Shown here: in pieces, positions 23,133 through 34,714 of the stretch
How positions within the stretch are numbered: the first letter of the stretch is position 1
Layout of the letters: every line of letters starts with the position of its first letter
Assembly (NCBI GenBank): GCA_964036045.1
Contig: OZ038385.1
Coordinates: 58,809,919-58,873,918 of the forward strand
Source of the DNA: Eutreptiella sp. 'Long Island Sound 2002'
Lineage: Eukaryota > Euglenozoa > Euglenophyceae > Eutreptiales > Eutreptiaceae
Direction: 5' to 3'
DNA: 64,000 nt
Made by a program: the position numbers and the translations under genes
The notes under the pieces: generated by a model
What the model saw: only the letters and a program-made list of their open reading frames with translations
What the model was told of the DNA's origin: nothing
The model's database searches: none

Positions 23133-23760
23133 GGTGGCTGTTAAAAGTGAAAATGGGTGGACGGGAAAACACCCCCCCCCCTTGCACACGTGCACATCGT
23201 TCACAAATTACCCCTGAACCCTGAGGCAAAGCTAGAAGGAAAGAATGAGGACGTCGGGGTAACACCCCTGGTAGCTGGGTAACTGGCAACTGGGATACAA
23301 GGGTGGTAAAATTCACCACTGACATTCCAACCATTGTACAAACATAGAGGCCACAACAGGCCTGATCAAAATAAAAAGACCCCATCCGACGTCGCCGATG
23401 CATCAGTCCGTGAAGTCCATGCCTTCCTCGCAATCACGTCCACGATCCAGAGTCTCCACCACTCACTTTTGGGCCTGAGAACAACAGAGGATCATTGCTG
23501 GACGATGTTACCACGCATGTAACCGTTGGGGTGTTACCCGGGTAACGTGTTGCCATACCCCCAGAGGTGAATACCTGTGTGTTACCGCCCATGTAACCCC
23601 TGGGGTGTTACCCGGGTAACGTGTTGCCATCCCCCCGGAGGTGAATACCTGTGTGTTACCGCCCATGTAACCCCTGGGGTGTTACCCCGGTAACGTGTCA
23701 CCACACTGCCCCATTCACAAAACCAAGGGTACAAATAAAGAAACACACCCTTGCACATCA

Positions 23761-26700
23761 TCACATCGGCGTCTCATCGTCGGCCCCTGGCTGCTCCTCA
23801 GCCGGTGTCTCCGAAGGTTCGCCAGCATCCTCATCCTGCGTGAGCAGCGGTGCCCCCAGGGCCGGTGGTGGCGAGTAGACCTGTGTCAAAAACGGTGAAA
23901 AACGCAACGGGGATGCAAAATGGCGCGTGGATGCAAAAGGCGGATGCACGTGTTGAAAACGTCGGGAACGTTCATTACGTGTTTCACGTCGCGGGGATGC
24001 AGAACGGCGTGTGGATGCAAAACGCGGATGCACGATTGCTACGTTTTCTACGCATTGTGCGCATGTCATGTCAATGGAAGGCACTGCGCACACCACCACT
24101 TTGCCGTCCACGGTTGCCGATGGGGTGGATCCTTCGTCCTCGGCCTCGGCGTCTTCCTTGGCCTTGCGTTCCTCCTCGGCCTTGCGTTCCTCCTCGGCCT
24201 TGCGTTCCGCATGGGCAGCCTTTGCTTCTGGGAGGCCTTCTGGGGTGCCCTCGGCCTGACGTTGGGCGTGCTCGCCGCTGCTCAACTCCCTCGCCGTCAG
24301 GGGTGAGTAGGCCTTTGCCAAGGAGACACCTGAAAACATAGAGAGACACACAGTGGTTCTGCAAAGTACGTGTTACCACCTGTGTAACCCTTGGGGCGTT
24401 ACCCAGAATGTTTGTTACCCGGGCTTTCGAAAGTGTTACCGCGTGTGTACCCGCTGGGGTGTTACCCAGAATTTTTGTTACCCAGGCTTTCGAAAGTGTT
24501 ACCGCGTGTGTAACCGTTGGAGTGTTACCCAGAATTTTTGTTACCCAGGCTTTCGAAAGTGTTACCGCGTGTGTAACCGTTGGGGTGTTACCCAGAATTG
24601 TTGTTACCCAGGCTTTGGAAAGTGTTACCGCGTGTGTAACCGTTGGGAATTTTTGTTACCCAGCAGCAACAGAGCAGAAAAAAAACATTCCAAGGCTTGG
24701 TGGTCTGGCCTCCACTTCCATTGCCTGCACCCTCGCCAGAAGCGCGTTCCGCTCTGCCTCCAGCCGCTGCCGCGCCTCCTCCTCACGGGCCCGCCTCCGC
24801 GCCCTCTTGTGCTTGTTCCGCTGCTTCCTCCGCATCTTGGCCCCCTCACTCTCCTGGCTGTCACTGCTGCTGGTTGCACTGCCAAACTCATCACCTGGGT
24901 GCATATTCCTGACCTTGTAGTACTTCCGCTTGTACCTCTGCAGCCTCTCCTGCTGTTCCTGGAGGATCCCAACCAGACATGGACGCCATTGGCCAGGCAG
25001 TTCCAGTGGGGGTGGGCTCTTGTGGGTGGACCTCAGATGCAGCATGACCCCAATGTGGCGCCAGGTTTGAACAATCCTGGCATCCAGGTCTTCCTGGCTG
25101 AGTTCCGCCAGGTCCTGGGTCCTCAGCTGCAGTGACCCGGGGATACTGGGACCACTCTGCAGGCCTGCACGGAGTTTCTCCAGGTGGGACGAACCTGCAG
25201 ACAGAGAATATCATTACAGACAATTACATTTGTATGTAAGTAGGTCAGTTAGTTCAACACCCCAAGATTGCAACACCATACCTGAGTATGCACTTTCAGT
25301 TTTGTGGGCTTTCTCGGGGCCTCCCTTGAGCTGCGCTGCTGTGGGGCCCTCCCCCAGCCTCTCCGGCTGCCTCTTCGGGGCTTCGGCATCATCATCCTCC
25401 ACGTCCTTGAGGGCAGAGCACCCGTCGCAGCTGAGCTCCACCAGCAGCAGATTCACTGTGACAAAGAGTGCAAAGCATGTTACCAGGGACATAAAATGGG
25501 TGTTACCCGGTGTTACCCGGGAGCAAAAACCTGACACACAGTGTTACCACCCATGTAACCCATGACCTGTTACCCGGGAAAAGTGTTACCCGGACACAAA
25601 AACCTGACACACAGTGTTACCACCCATGTAACCCATGACCTGTTACCCTGGAAAAGTGTTACCCGGAAACAAAAACCTGACACACAGTGTTACCACCCAT
25701 GTAACCCATGACCTGTTACCCGGGAAAAGTGTTACCCGGACACAAAGACCTGACACACAGTGTTACCACCCATGTGACCCTTGCCCTGTTACCCGCGATT
25801 TACGTTACCCAACAGGAAAAGACAACATACATGCTTCAGTTCGCGCTTCATCATCATTGAGCAACCCCTCGGTCCCCATCTCGTCCCGCCACTTGTGCTT
25901 CAGCCGATCCAGGCACGTCGGGGAAGCTCCGGTGTGTGCCCCTCGAGCCCCAATTCGGTTCACCATGACAGGGATGGCGATTCCCAACCTACATGGGAAC
26001 ACAGTGGGGAACAGTGAGATGGCAGTTAAACATACCAATGTGCTGTTACCACGTGTGTAACCGTTGACCCGTTACCAGGGTAACACGAACCACACACCTT
26101 CCAGTCAGTGCCCATCCAAAGCTTTCTCTTCTTCTTGCACTTGTGGCTCTGGGGTCTTCGTCCGCGTTGAGGGGGGTCCCATCTTCAGCCACAATGGCCA
26201 CACCTGTCACCCCCAGACACAGCTGGTAGTGGGTTGCAACCTGTTTGAGGCTAGACCCCAACTCTTCCCTGACATGGGACTTCGCCCGTTCAAGGTGTTG
26301 TAGGTAGGTTGTTGAAGTAAGAGTTTTTTCTGCCCTTGTGGGGCGGGCAGAGATGGACTTTGCCCCACCAGAAGCCGGCCCGGTAAACATAAAACTGGGG
26401 TGTGCCGTCTTCCCTTTCGCCTTTTTTGTTTTCCCCTTGGTTTGTGGTACTGGTTCGTCCTCCTCAGGGGTTCCTTCCTCCTGGACCACCACCTCCTCGT
26501 CAGGATTTTCACCTGGTCCCTGGTCATCATCATCATCATCACTGTCCACCTCCTTGTCAACATCCATTTGGGACCTCTGCCGGACTGCCTTGGCTGCAAC
26601 TGAAGCTGGGGTGAGTGTTCGGGTCTGTTTTGGGGGCTTCAAGGCTGATTTCGTGGGGGCTTTGCTGGCTGCTGCTGAATGACTGCCACTGCCTGTTGCC

Positions 26701-27162
26701 TGCACCTCCTTGCCCTTGCCCTTCTCTTGCCCCCCTTTGTAAAATCCCCAGGTGTTCCCACACTCCTTTGCCTGAAAAGTCACTGGCCCGTGGAGGGTCT
26801 GGATGTCCAGACATTCCCCCTCATCAACGTCGTAGGCCAACGCCGTCTTCATGGTCAGGGCCGAATGGCTGCCCTTGGAAACCCAGCCGCAAACAAAGTT
26901 GGGCTGGCCTTGTTTCTTGGCCTTCAACTGCAAGGAAAGTAAGTGCAGTAAAAATGGGGGGTGTTACCACGTGTGTAACCGGTAACAGGTACGTGTTACC
27001 CAACCCGTTGAAAACAGGGCACACCAAGCAATGGTGCAAAGGGGATACCTGAAGGACCACAGGAGCCCCGGCACGGGCAACATCACCCCAGCGGACACTG
27101 TACAACGTCGATCCGGCAGTCAGCTCCTTGTGAAACTTCTTGGGAACCGGTGGAAGGGGCAT
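23761..27162 (-). CDS. Element B accessory gene, about six exons
   Basis: Exons: 27,049-27,162 (start MPLPPVPKKFHKELTAGSTL), 26,098-26,927, 25,831-25,988, 25,282-25,455, about 24,660-25,194, and 23,761-24,331 ending DDETPM at TGA. The first four junctions match in phase; the fifth does not quite, so that boundary is uncertain. Introns 1-5 contain GTTACC motifs. The product has a core like element A's (SARPTRAEKTLTSTTYLQHL), poly-Asp/Glu and Lys-rich stretches, and a coiled-coil-like segment (KAEEERKAEEERKAKEDAEA). The segment 23,881-24,042 is an in-frame GT...AG block rich in TTTTGCATCC/GGATGCAAAA repeats, a different motif, and may be a further intron. Function unknown. Confidence 0.6.
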
Positions 27163-27204
27163 AATGAGGAAAAACAGGGCCCTAATGGGACATGATTGGC
27201 ATGT

Positions 27205-27820
27205 GTAGTGTTACCGCATGTGTAACCGCTGACCTGTTACCCAGGAAAAATGTTACCCAGAGTGAGAGATACCTCTGCAGATCTATTGGGCACATGTGTA
27301 GTGTTACCGCAGGTGTAACCGCTGACCTGTTACCCAGGAAAATTGTTACCCAGAGGGAGAGATGCCTCTGCAGCTCTATTGAGCACAATTTTAGGTTTGC
27401 AAGAAATAGGCACGTCAAATCAAGACAAAAAAAATTCATTGTGGAGTGCAAGGGTGTTAAGATCAAACTGACAGGGTCGTGAAGGTCGCGTTTTCTTGAG
27501 GGAATTTTATTTTCAATTATTATTGCACCTCTGCCCATTTGGTTGTTGTTACCGCTGATGTAACCGCTATGGTGTTACCCCGTATACCTGTTACCGCGAA
27601 ACTCAAGGCTTGCAGCAGAACACACGACAGGCAGGTAACACATTTGCGGTAACAACAAGCACAAAAAGGCAAACTTTGCAATTCTTCCTGTCACATGTGT
27701 TGAATGAGACGGTGACACTATGTTACCAAGGTCAGGCACCTCAAAAAACGCCCATATAACCCAACTTGAAAAAAATGACCTGTTACCCCAAATTTGACCC
27801 TGTTACCGCCCTAGATAAAG
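27205..27820. repeat. Right arm of element B: GTTACC/GTAACC array
   Basis: Two near-identical ~105-bp units (GTGTAGTGTTACCGCA...GTTACCCAGGAAAA) at about 27,200-27,300 and 27,295-27,385, followed by scattered GTTACC sites to 27,808. No gene is seen after the accessory gene start at 27,162. Confidence 0.65.
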
Positions 27821-27844
27821 GAATATGGGGCTGTAGATAAAGGA

Positions 27845-27969
27845 ATATGAGCTCAATGAGAAGGAGAGCATTGTATATGGTGTGAGATATACCGTTTTCG
27901 TGTATGGGCAGCCCCGGCAACACCTGCCAAGGCCCCAATCAGTCAGGATTTGTCAGCTATTCCATCACC

Positions 27970-28000
<31 letters not shown>

Positions 28001-28262
28001 CAAATATTTGCCCAGGCCATGTTTGAAGAGCAACCCAAAAAAAAGGTGAAAAAGGAAGTGCAGGTGTAAAAGGAAATGGAATGCTACCGTTGTGATTATC
28101 CCATCAAGAAGAATGCATGTGGTGGCCAACGACCTGTCACATGTGACATTTGCCATGCTATGTACGTATCATACATATCATATGTCTTGTGCCAAGCTTA
28201 GGTCTCATCCGAAGCATGGTTCCTGGGCCTGCGAATCTTGTGTCACCGAAATGATTGGCTCC
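27845..28262 (+). pseudogene. Continuation of the exon cut by A, then a PHD-finger-like zinc segment
   Basis: From 27,849 the frame reads ELNEKESIVYGVRYTVFVYG, continuing the exon at 14.2-14.33 kb. After a TA microsatellite, a frame with QAMFEEQPKKKVKKEVQ, an in-frame TAA and ECYRCDYPIKKNACGG leads to VTCDICHAMY and then, one frame over, SCAKLRSHPKHGSWACESC. The CxxC...CxxC...C...WxCxxC order is that of a PHD finger, a chromatin-reading zinc domain. A duplicated TATCATACATATCATATG stretch at the frame change looks like a small insertion. Decayed or mis-spliced; family assignment tentative. Confidence 0.4.
27969..27997. repeat. TA dinucleotide microsatellite
   Basis: About 14 TA units following CACCA. 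Confidence 0.95.
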
Positions 28263-28432
28263 CAGTAGACCATCTATATGTGCCTAAATGTTCCATGGTT
28301 GTAGGGAGCTTGCTTGAAGCTCTGCGAAAGAAAGTTCATTTCGGATTTGTTCTACTCCAAGTGGTGTTCACAAACGTGTTTTGCATGTGTCTCCTATGCA
28401 AGGGTGTTCATGGGGAGTGTGCAACGTTGCGC

Positions 28433-28650
28433 GCTAATATCCTCGGGTCATATACCACAGATATCTGCGGATATCCTCGGGCCTGAATGCCACGGATATA
28501 ATATTTGTGCCTAATACCACGGATATGTGCGTTGTATCGTGTGGCATATACCACGGATATCTCCCTCCGGTCGATATCCGTGGTATATGCCACGGGATAC
28601 AACGCAGATATCCGTGGCCGTCTGTCTGTGGCTGTTTGGAAACTATGTTG
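28433..28650. repeat. Motif family F, second cluster
   Basis: Repeats of ATATCCGTGGTATATGCCACGG-type palindromes in both orientations at about 28,440-28,615, followed by GTGGCTGTTTGGAAACTATG, which is shared with the flank of the cluster at 4.55-4.68 kb. Weak F-like half-sites also occur near 14,125-14,155. Confidence 0.6.
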
Positions 28651-29456
28651 TTTGCGTGGCTTCTGGTGTGCGCGTGCTGGTGGGGCACTCCAACAACTGT
28701 ATGAAACATGCCATAGGCATGGACCATAACCACGAACGGAAAATGAACCGACATGGCAATGGAGCCCGGTTGTACCGTGTTGTGTGCATGTGCGTGCGGG
28801 GTGCACATATGGGCCGCACCAAGACTATGCCCTGTGGTTCATGCATAGCACACACTCGCACACGCCATCTGTTAGCCTTTGGAAGACCCACGTCACCCCT
28901 CCTGCCGCCGACGGCATGGCCTAGTGCCCTGTGCCTCGCGTCGACTGGTACCCCCACCAGGCCTATCCGAGGGCCAAGCAGAACCCCACGTTGTTAGCGC
29001 ATTGGTAGCATGTGTATGTACAACCGTTGCCACCCCTCCGATTCCCGAGTGGAAGTATCGGCCAATTCCTAGGAAAACACCCGAGCTCTTGCCATACCGA
29101 GTTGAACGGCTTTCGGGGTGGCCATGGGGTCCGCCATCTATGCACATTCTGGGCCTTGCCAACTAGCAGGCAAAAACCATTCACTAATACGATTCAAACA
29201 AACACCAATACTATTCAAACAAGCCGCGCTATCAACGGGCTCGGGATGCAACATTGGTTGAGCACTTTTGTGAACTCAATGCGCAGCGACAGCAATAGTG
29301 ACTTGCTTGGCATTGGTACCCACCCGTATCACGATTCTATCCGGGATGTAAATTCTGGACTTTGCCATCAAATGACCTTGTATTTTCACGAATAGGGTGC
29401 GGAATGTCTTGGGGTGCAAAGGTCCTTTGCTCTCAAGCAAGACAGAGCTTACCCAT
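28651..29456. other. No recognised gene
   Basis: Frames are short and overlap on both strands without domain signals. The DNA is G/T-rich around 28,770-28,800 and otherwise unremarkable. It forms the left flank of the 29,457-49,600 retroelement. Confidence 0.4.
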
Positions 29457-29962
29457 GTCACGGGCACGCAAGCACACGAAAGACAAACTCGTCAGTGGCC
29501 GGCCATAGGCTGAAATGTAACAAACCATCGGGAAGGCAAAGTCTAATTTAACCTCTGGCACCATGGGCAAGGCCCCCATATCATGCACGCACACAAACAT
29601 GCCCATGCAGGCTCGCTGTGTCCCCCATTGTGTAAAAAACGTCGGCTGCCTTGGTCCCCGTGCCCTCTCGTGTTGGTTCTCCCCGTGGTCTGATATCTCG
29701 CCCATACACACACACTCTCATACCCCAACACGGGCCTTTCGTTTGTCTATGCTTATCGTCATCCAAACATATTCAGTCACACCTTGGGGATAGGTGAGCA
29801 CTTGTCACAAACATACAACAACAACACGCTGTCCATACTCACCACAACCAGAGAAATCGAATATGCAATCCTCGAATAAATATTCATCGAACTAAAAATT
29901 CGAACTAAAATTCGAATAAAATCCGAGATCCGTAAAAAAATCCGAGATCCGTAAAAAAGGAA
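29457..29962. repeat. Left 506-bp direct repeat (uninterrupted reference copy)
   Basis: Begins GTCACGGGCACGCAAGCACA and ends AAAAAAGGAA. It preserves the pre-insertion sequence for both C (AACACGCTGTCC, at 29,824-29,835) and D2 (CACAACCAGAGAAATC, around 29,850). It therefore serves as the empty-site control for both. Confidence 0.9.
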
Positions 29963-30033
29963 GACCCACCCCCTTACCCAGAGATAACCTGCCCCTGTAC
30001 ACCACAGATCATGGGCTGATCTCGTCTGGAACC

Positions 30034-30800
30034 CTAGCACTTCCTCGCTTGACGGATCCAATCATGCATACGGTTCAGGGGAAATACCCTGATCAGCCGG
30101 TATTTTTCCGAGCAACGGCGGAATGATGGTTTCCACCAGGACTGTGGATAACCCCCCAATACCAGGTTCCACACAAGGGACCGGAGGTTATCTATAACGT
30201 CTTGTGCGGACCAAGCGTACCACAACGACTTGGAAAAAAGGGCAGGCAACAAGGAGCGCCAGACGAGTTGTGCATTAGGGGAGAGCGGATGCACCCATCG
30301 CCTCCATTCCCCTTCGACCACCTGTTGCAGGCAAGAGCTGGTGCCTTTACGGAGGAGCAAAAAACCAATCCCCGGGAGTCCTGTGCGAATCATGCCCTCC
30401 CCCAAGACAACAGCTGCCCCGTGTTCTTCCCATTTCAGGGGTAGCTGGTAGATTGTGCACAGGAGGGCGGCGCACGCAAATTGGACGGCGGGTCGGATGG
30501 GTCGGGGAATATTGGCAAAAGCCATATAGATATTGTCTCTATACCTACTGAGCAGTACAAAGGGACGTGGCGGGAAGCCAGATAGCCGCTGAAACTGATC
30601 GGCGGTCTGCAAAGGGCACACAGGAGGGTTCAGTATCTCGCCTACCACACCTTGAAGTGGGTCAAAGCATTTAAAGAACTCCCCTACCTTGCCCTTTTGC
30701 CTATTCGGGGTGTGTCGAATAATAGTAGCCAGACGGCCTCGAGCAGAACCATCCCAGGGGGTGGAAGATGCGACTAAAACGTCAGTTCCGTCCACACAGA
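30034..30800 (-). pseudogene. C-terminal reverse-transcriptase fragment
   Basis: The frame ending at 30,034 contains LSRYRDNIYMAF (motif C, 30,529-30,548), then PLKWEEHGAAVVLGEG, and a tail GGYPQSWWKPSFRRCSEKY. The tail parallels AKGYPNTWWTPLLHKCLRKW in the 5.8-kb element. Motifs A and B are missing because the frame is joined by deletion to ORF1 near 30,800. It is a relic of a second, divergent family of the same RT type. Confidence 0.6.
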
Positions 30801-32235
30801 TGGAGGCGATGAGCCGATCCAAGGGTTCCCACCAGCCCCGAAAAACCCTGGTCTGACAAGGCAAGTTCAGAAACCAAATGGGACTGCGGAGAGGCCATAG
30901 CAAGTCCCTGAACACGCATGGTGGCCGCAGGTCGGGGGGCCATCGAAAAATCGGATGTGGGTTCGTCCTGGGCTGTGTCCTCCTCCATCTTGCAACTGCC
31001 TTCGCCTTCGTCTCCATTTTTGCCATTTGAGACGTTCTCCGTGGTCGCTGCTCCAGTGAGTGGCAGTCGCATACTCTGCAACCGCTGTGACTCAATCTGG
31101 GCCTGAGCTACCGAATTCGCTGCAGCGAGTCTTTGCGTGATGAGTTGCTCTGGGATGCCCGCATTCTCCAGTAGGATCCTCGATAGCGTCTCAGATCGCA
31201 CAATGTCCAGCCGCAGATTGGCAATTTGGGCGTGCACGTTCCACAGCGTATTGTGGATGTTGTGGATCTCCTGACCGTGCTTCTCGACGGTTTCCGCAAG
31301 AGCGTCTTTCTCGCGAAAAAGACAGCGGCTTGTGTCCTCGAGGGCATTGGTAGCATCTCGTGTGGCGGTCTCGTCCTTGCTCACCTCATTCGGTTTGCCT
31401 GGCGGGAGGGCTTTCGCCTCGCTCGGTACACTTCGGCTGATCTCAGGAGAGACCAGGAACTTGCGTTTCTGGCTCTTTTTCAGCTTGTCTTTTGGGTCGG
31501 TGATGAGGAGAATACCATAGTTCCGCTTGCTTGCACCGTCCCACCTTTGGTAGACGCTGGTCCAGAACTTCTGAGTACGGGTCGCATATAGTCTGGCCAC
31601 TTGTGATTTTTGGGAGCTGGTGGTTCCGTCGTGGGGGTGCCGTCCCACAAACGGGTTTCGTTTGCCATGGTCTCCGCCACGTCAATCAACAATTCAATAT
31701 TCGAAGTGGGTTTCCACTTAGAAATGTCAACGTTGAAGGTCGCTGCTATCTCTTCTGGTGTCTTGAAGGGTGCCAAGTTTCTCACTGCATTCCATGCCTC
31801 GCGGTTTTTGTGCCATCGTTCTCCGAGGGGTCCATCCCATTCCTTGTGCGATAACCTGTGGTCTCTCGCTGCGTGTCTGACATGCATATCCAAAAAACAT
31901 GGATTATTGCGTCTCCACTCGTCCATGGAATTGTCCTCGGTCCGTGCACCGGATGACAACTTCGGGATGTCAGGGATGTCCTTCGGTACAGCCGCAGATG
32001 GGTGTGAGCGAGTTGGTCCCTGATTTCCAAGTAGGTCGTTGACACACGTATGAGATTGACCCTTTGTATCGTGGCGCGTTTGCTTGCCTTTATTCTTTTG
32101 TGACTTTGAATCTCGGTGCTCCTCTTCCGAGTCTGAGTCAGCTAGGCTCGGTAGCACCTCCATCAACATCCGAATAGCATCCCTGCGCTTACTCTTTTTG
32201 CTCGCACCCGTTCGCTTTCCCTTGTTATTCGTCAT
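30782..32235 (-). pseudogene. Gag-like ORF1 of the deleted retroelement (frameshifted)
   Basis: Starts MTNNKGKRTGASKKSKRRDA at 32,235, 117 bp inside the right repeat, and runs basic then mixed to about 31,600. There it changes frame into a coiled-coil part (KHGQEIHNIHNTLWNVHAQI, ANLRLDIVRSETLS) that ends near 30,782. The coiled coil parallels ORF1 of the other retroelement; no zinc knuckle is evident. Role inferred only from position and composition. Confidence 0.45.
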
Positions 32236-32351
32236 AGTCTCGAATACGAAAGAATTGCTCACGAAGATCAATACGTAGAACTTGAAATCACGATAAAAAC
32301 AACGCAACGGAGAACCAGCACGCTTCAATTTCGCGTGCTGTGTAGACAATG

Positions 32352-32724
32352 GTCACGGGCACGCAAGCACACGAAAGACAAACTCGTCAGTGGCCGGCCA
32401 TAGGCTGAAATGTAACAAACCATCGGGAAGGCAAAGTCTAATTTAACCTCTGGCACCATGGGCAAGGCCCCCATATCATGCACGCACACAAACATGCCCA
32501 TGCAGGCTCGCTGTGTCCCCCATCGTGTAAAAAACGTCGGCTGCCTTGGTCCCCGTGCCCTCTCGTGTTGGTTCTCCCCGTGGTCTGATATCTCGCCCAT
32601 ACACACACACTCTCATACCCCAACACGGGCCTTTCGTTTGTCTATGCTTATCGTCATCCAAACATATTCAGTCACACCTTGGGGATAGGTGAGCACTTGT
32701 CACAAACATACAACAACAACACGC
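32352..32724. repeat. Right direct repeat, first part (cut by element C)
   Basis: Matches 29,457-29,829 nearly exactly. Its last two bases GC are the target duplication of element C, repeated at 42,392-42,393. Confidence 0.9.
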
Positions 32725-32912
32725 CCCTGTGTGCGCGCTACAGGGTATTGCCGCGCGATGGCTCAGTGCGCACTACAAAACTATAGCGCGCAGCATAGCG
32801 CGCGCTATGGCTCGGGGTCTTGGGTTTGTAAACCCATGTCCTAATAAGCAGGGCAAAAACGCCTATTTTTCTAAAGTTTCAGATTCTTCCGGCACCGCAT
32901 CTGACGCTGTTA

Positions 32913-34714
32913 ATGTCAGGGAAGATTGCAAACATTTTGGGCCCCGACTATGGGTGGTCCCTGTGGAAGAACGAGGACCTTTTGGTGGACCTAGTTGAGT
33001 TTTTTTGCTCAGGGTCTGCCGTCCAACGGTCTTTGTGGGCCAGGTTGGAAAAAAGGGTCCCCGTGTCTGAAGCGGAGAAGAAGCGTCGCAGGACCGAGGC
33101 TGCCAACGCCGTCACACCCCTGTCGGTGGTGGACTTGGTCCTGCTCCTGAAGATTCCAAGAAGAAGGTATTATTGCGCGCGCTTTGCATGTGACATTGCG
33201 CGCACTTCCGCTCATAGCACGCGCTTCGTTGACTTCTGCGCGCGCTACGTCCCCATGTTGCGCGCGCTATTTTCCTCAGGTACAAAGTTTTGATTACTTG
33301 GACGAGAAGTAAGGTCCCCACACACCTTTTTTCTCTCCCCTCCTATGCTAGTTTCGCCACAGAATGGAACCAGCTTGCAAGTAGGCAGCATTTAGAGGTT
33401 GCCGTGCACACAGATGGGGTCACAGTCTTTTCGCAGTGGCCCCTGCAGCATTTTTTTGACTATATATTTTCCTTTGATTCCATTGTTTCTAACCTCCAAT
33501 ACCCCAGGGAGTGCCAAGGAGAGCTGTGGATCATTGTGAGGGGGGATGGGTTGCCTTGTGGGGGGGAATCGTGGTGCCAGATGTCCATTTCCTTTGCCAA
33601 CCATGGTCACTTGGCAAGGACGTTGTCCTACCACTGGACTGTTAACATCGCCCTTTGTGGTGAGAAGTCCACCTCTGTGTTGTCCCAGGTCTGGGCTAAC
33701 AATCTTGCTTTTCTGCAGAGTGCCCTTGACAGTGGTGTGGTTCCCATCCGGGGTGCATCCAGACGCTGCAGGATTTTCTGCGGTGGGGATAGCCCTTGGC
33801 TGCGTCGGTTGTCGGGTGTCACTACACATTGGATGGCAGGTAGTCTGTTCACTTACATGACGTGGTGCAAGTCCGGTGCAACGTGGTTGCAACAGGATGT
33901 GGATAGAACCACCGAGCGAGATGAGCAGTTGCTAGGGCTTATTGCACCTGGGGCCAAGTGCAGGCCCATGGATATATTTGGTGTTGTCCAGAGCAGGTTG
34001 TTGAAGGTGCCTCTGAGGCGGCGTCACCTTATACCATGTGTTCTGCACCTTCTGATTTTTGTAGGGAGGCAGGTCACTGCCTTGATACGCAGATTGGCCA
34101 AGTCTGTGCGTCCCAGTACTAGGGTCTCTGTTCAGGCTATTCTTCACAGGTCTGGTTGTCACATAGCACTACAGGGGACGGCAGAGCCAGATGGGGAAGA
34201 GACTTGGTGCCTTCTAAAGGTTTGGGAGGACCTTGCCCCCCTCCTTGGGGGTGACATGAGAATGCACACAGCAGTGGTTGCCATGTACATGCTACTGGGG
34301 GACATGTATGGCACAATGTTTGAAGAGGGTGCATTGCAGGCTCCAGAGGTTGCCCAGGCTTTCCAGAGGTGGGTTTGTCCAGCAATAAGATCACCTTATA
34401 TAAACTTGATGTTGCACGATGCAACAGTTACTATTCAGGCCATAAGGCCCTATGGCCTAGGAATGTTTTCGGGTGATCTTTTGGAAGAGAGCAACAGGGT
34501 GCTGAAGGACATTTGGTCCTCCTTTTGTGATAGAGGTGGGGGGGCAGGAACCCTGGTGTCGCGCCGCATTAAGATGCTCAGGCAGGTTAATGAGCGTCTG
34601 TTCCTGTACTTTGAAGTACCAAGGTGGAATGGCAACTCCAGAAGCAACCTGTGCAATGCACAAAAATTGGCTGACGAGGTTCGGGCATATTTTGCGGATG
34701 AGGAACTGTGGTAG
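32913..34714 (+). CDS. Candidate DDE transposase of element C (two exons)
   Basis: Exon 1 is 32,913-33,166, then a 113-bp intron (33,167-33,279) with five GCGCGCGCT-type sites, then exon 2 from 33,280 (KIPRRR joins YKVLITW) to TAG. About 562 residues. Acidic residues in a DDE-like layout: IIVRGDGLP (Asp ~174), FCGGDSPWLRR (Asp ~255), SGDLLEESNRVLKDIW (Glu ~487). The spacing 81 and 232 is nearly identical to element D's transposase (83 and 235), although overall similarity is faint. I do not recognise the superfamily by name. The stop TAG is the first half of a TAGCGCGCGCTA palindrome. The start could lie further upstream. Confidence 0.65.

Larger units (their letters stand above)
21300..27822 (-). 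mobile_element. Element B: second piggyBac-like transposon, inserted in the right arm of A
   Basis: Ends TCCCTTATCTAGGG and, reversed, TCCTTTATCTAGGG. ATAT is present at both borders (21,296-21,299; 27,823-27,826). The reconstructed empty site is CACATATGG, again centred on CATATG as for element A. The gene set matches A (transposase plus accessory protein ending DDETPM). The arm and intron motif is entirely different: GTTACC.../GTTACCCGGGTAAC. Confidence 0.75.
14332..27844 (-). mobile_element. Element A: piggyBac-like transposon (hosts nested elements E and B)
   Basis: Ends share TCCTTTATCTAC as an inverted repeat (14,332 and, reversed, 27,844). ATAT is duplicated on both sides within the target ACATATGAG. 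It carries, on the minus strand, a piggyBac-family transposase (14,597-16,033) and a five-exon accessory gene (16,613-20,950). Its arms and most of its introns contain GCAACCGCC and TGACACCGCTT repeats. Without E (1.6 kb) and B (6.5 kb) it would be about 5.3 kb. Removing A with one ATAT restores an exon reading frame. The duplication could also be read as 2 bp (TA). Confidence 0.7.

Noticed and set aside
21400-27820. CRISPR-like array of GTTACC repeats
   Set aside because: Repeats are short, unevenly spaced, present in both orientations and lie in introns and arms of a eukaryotic transposon; there are no uniform spacers or cas genes.
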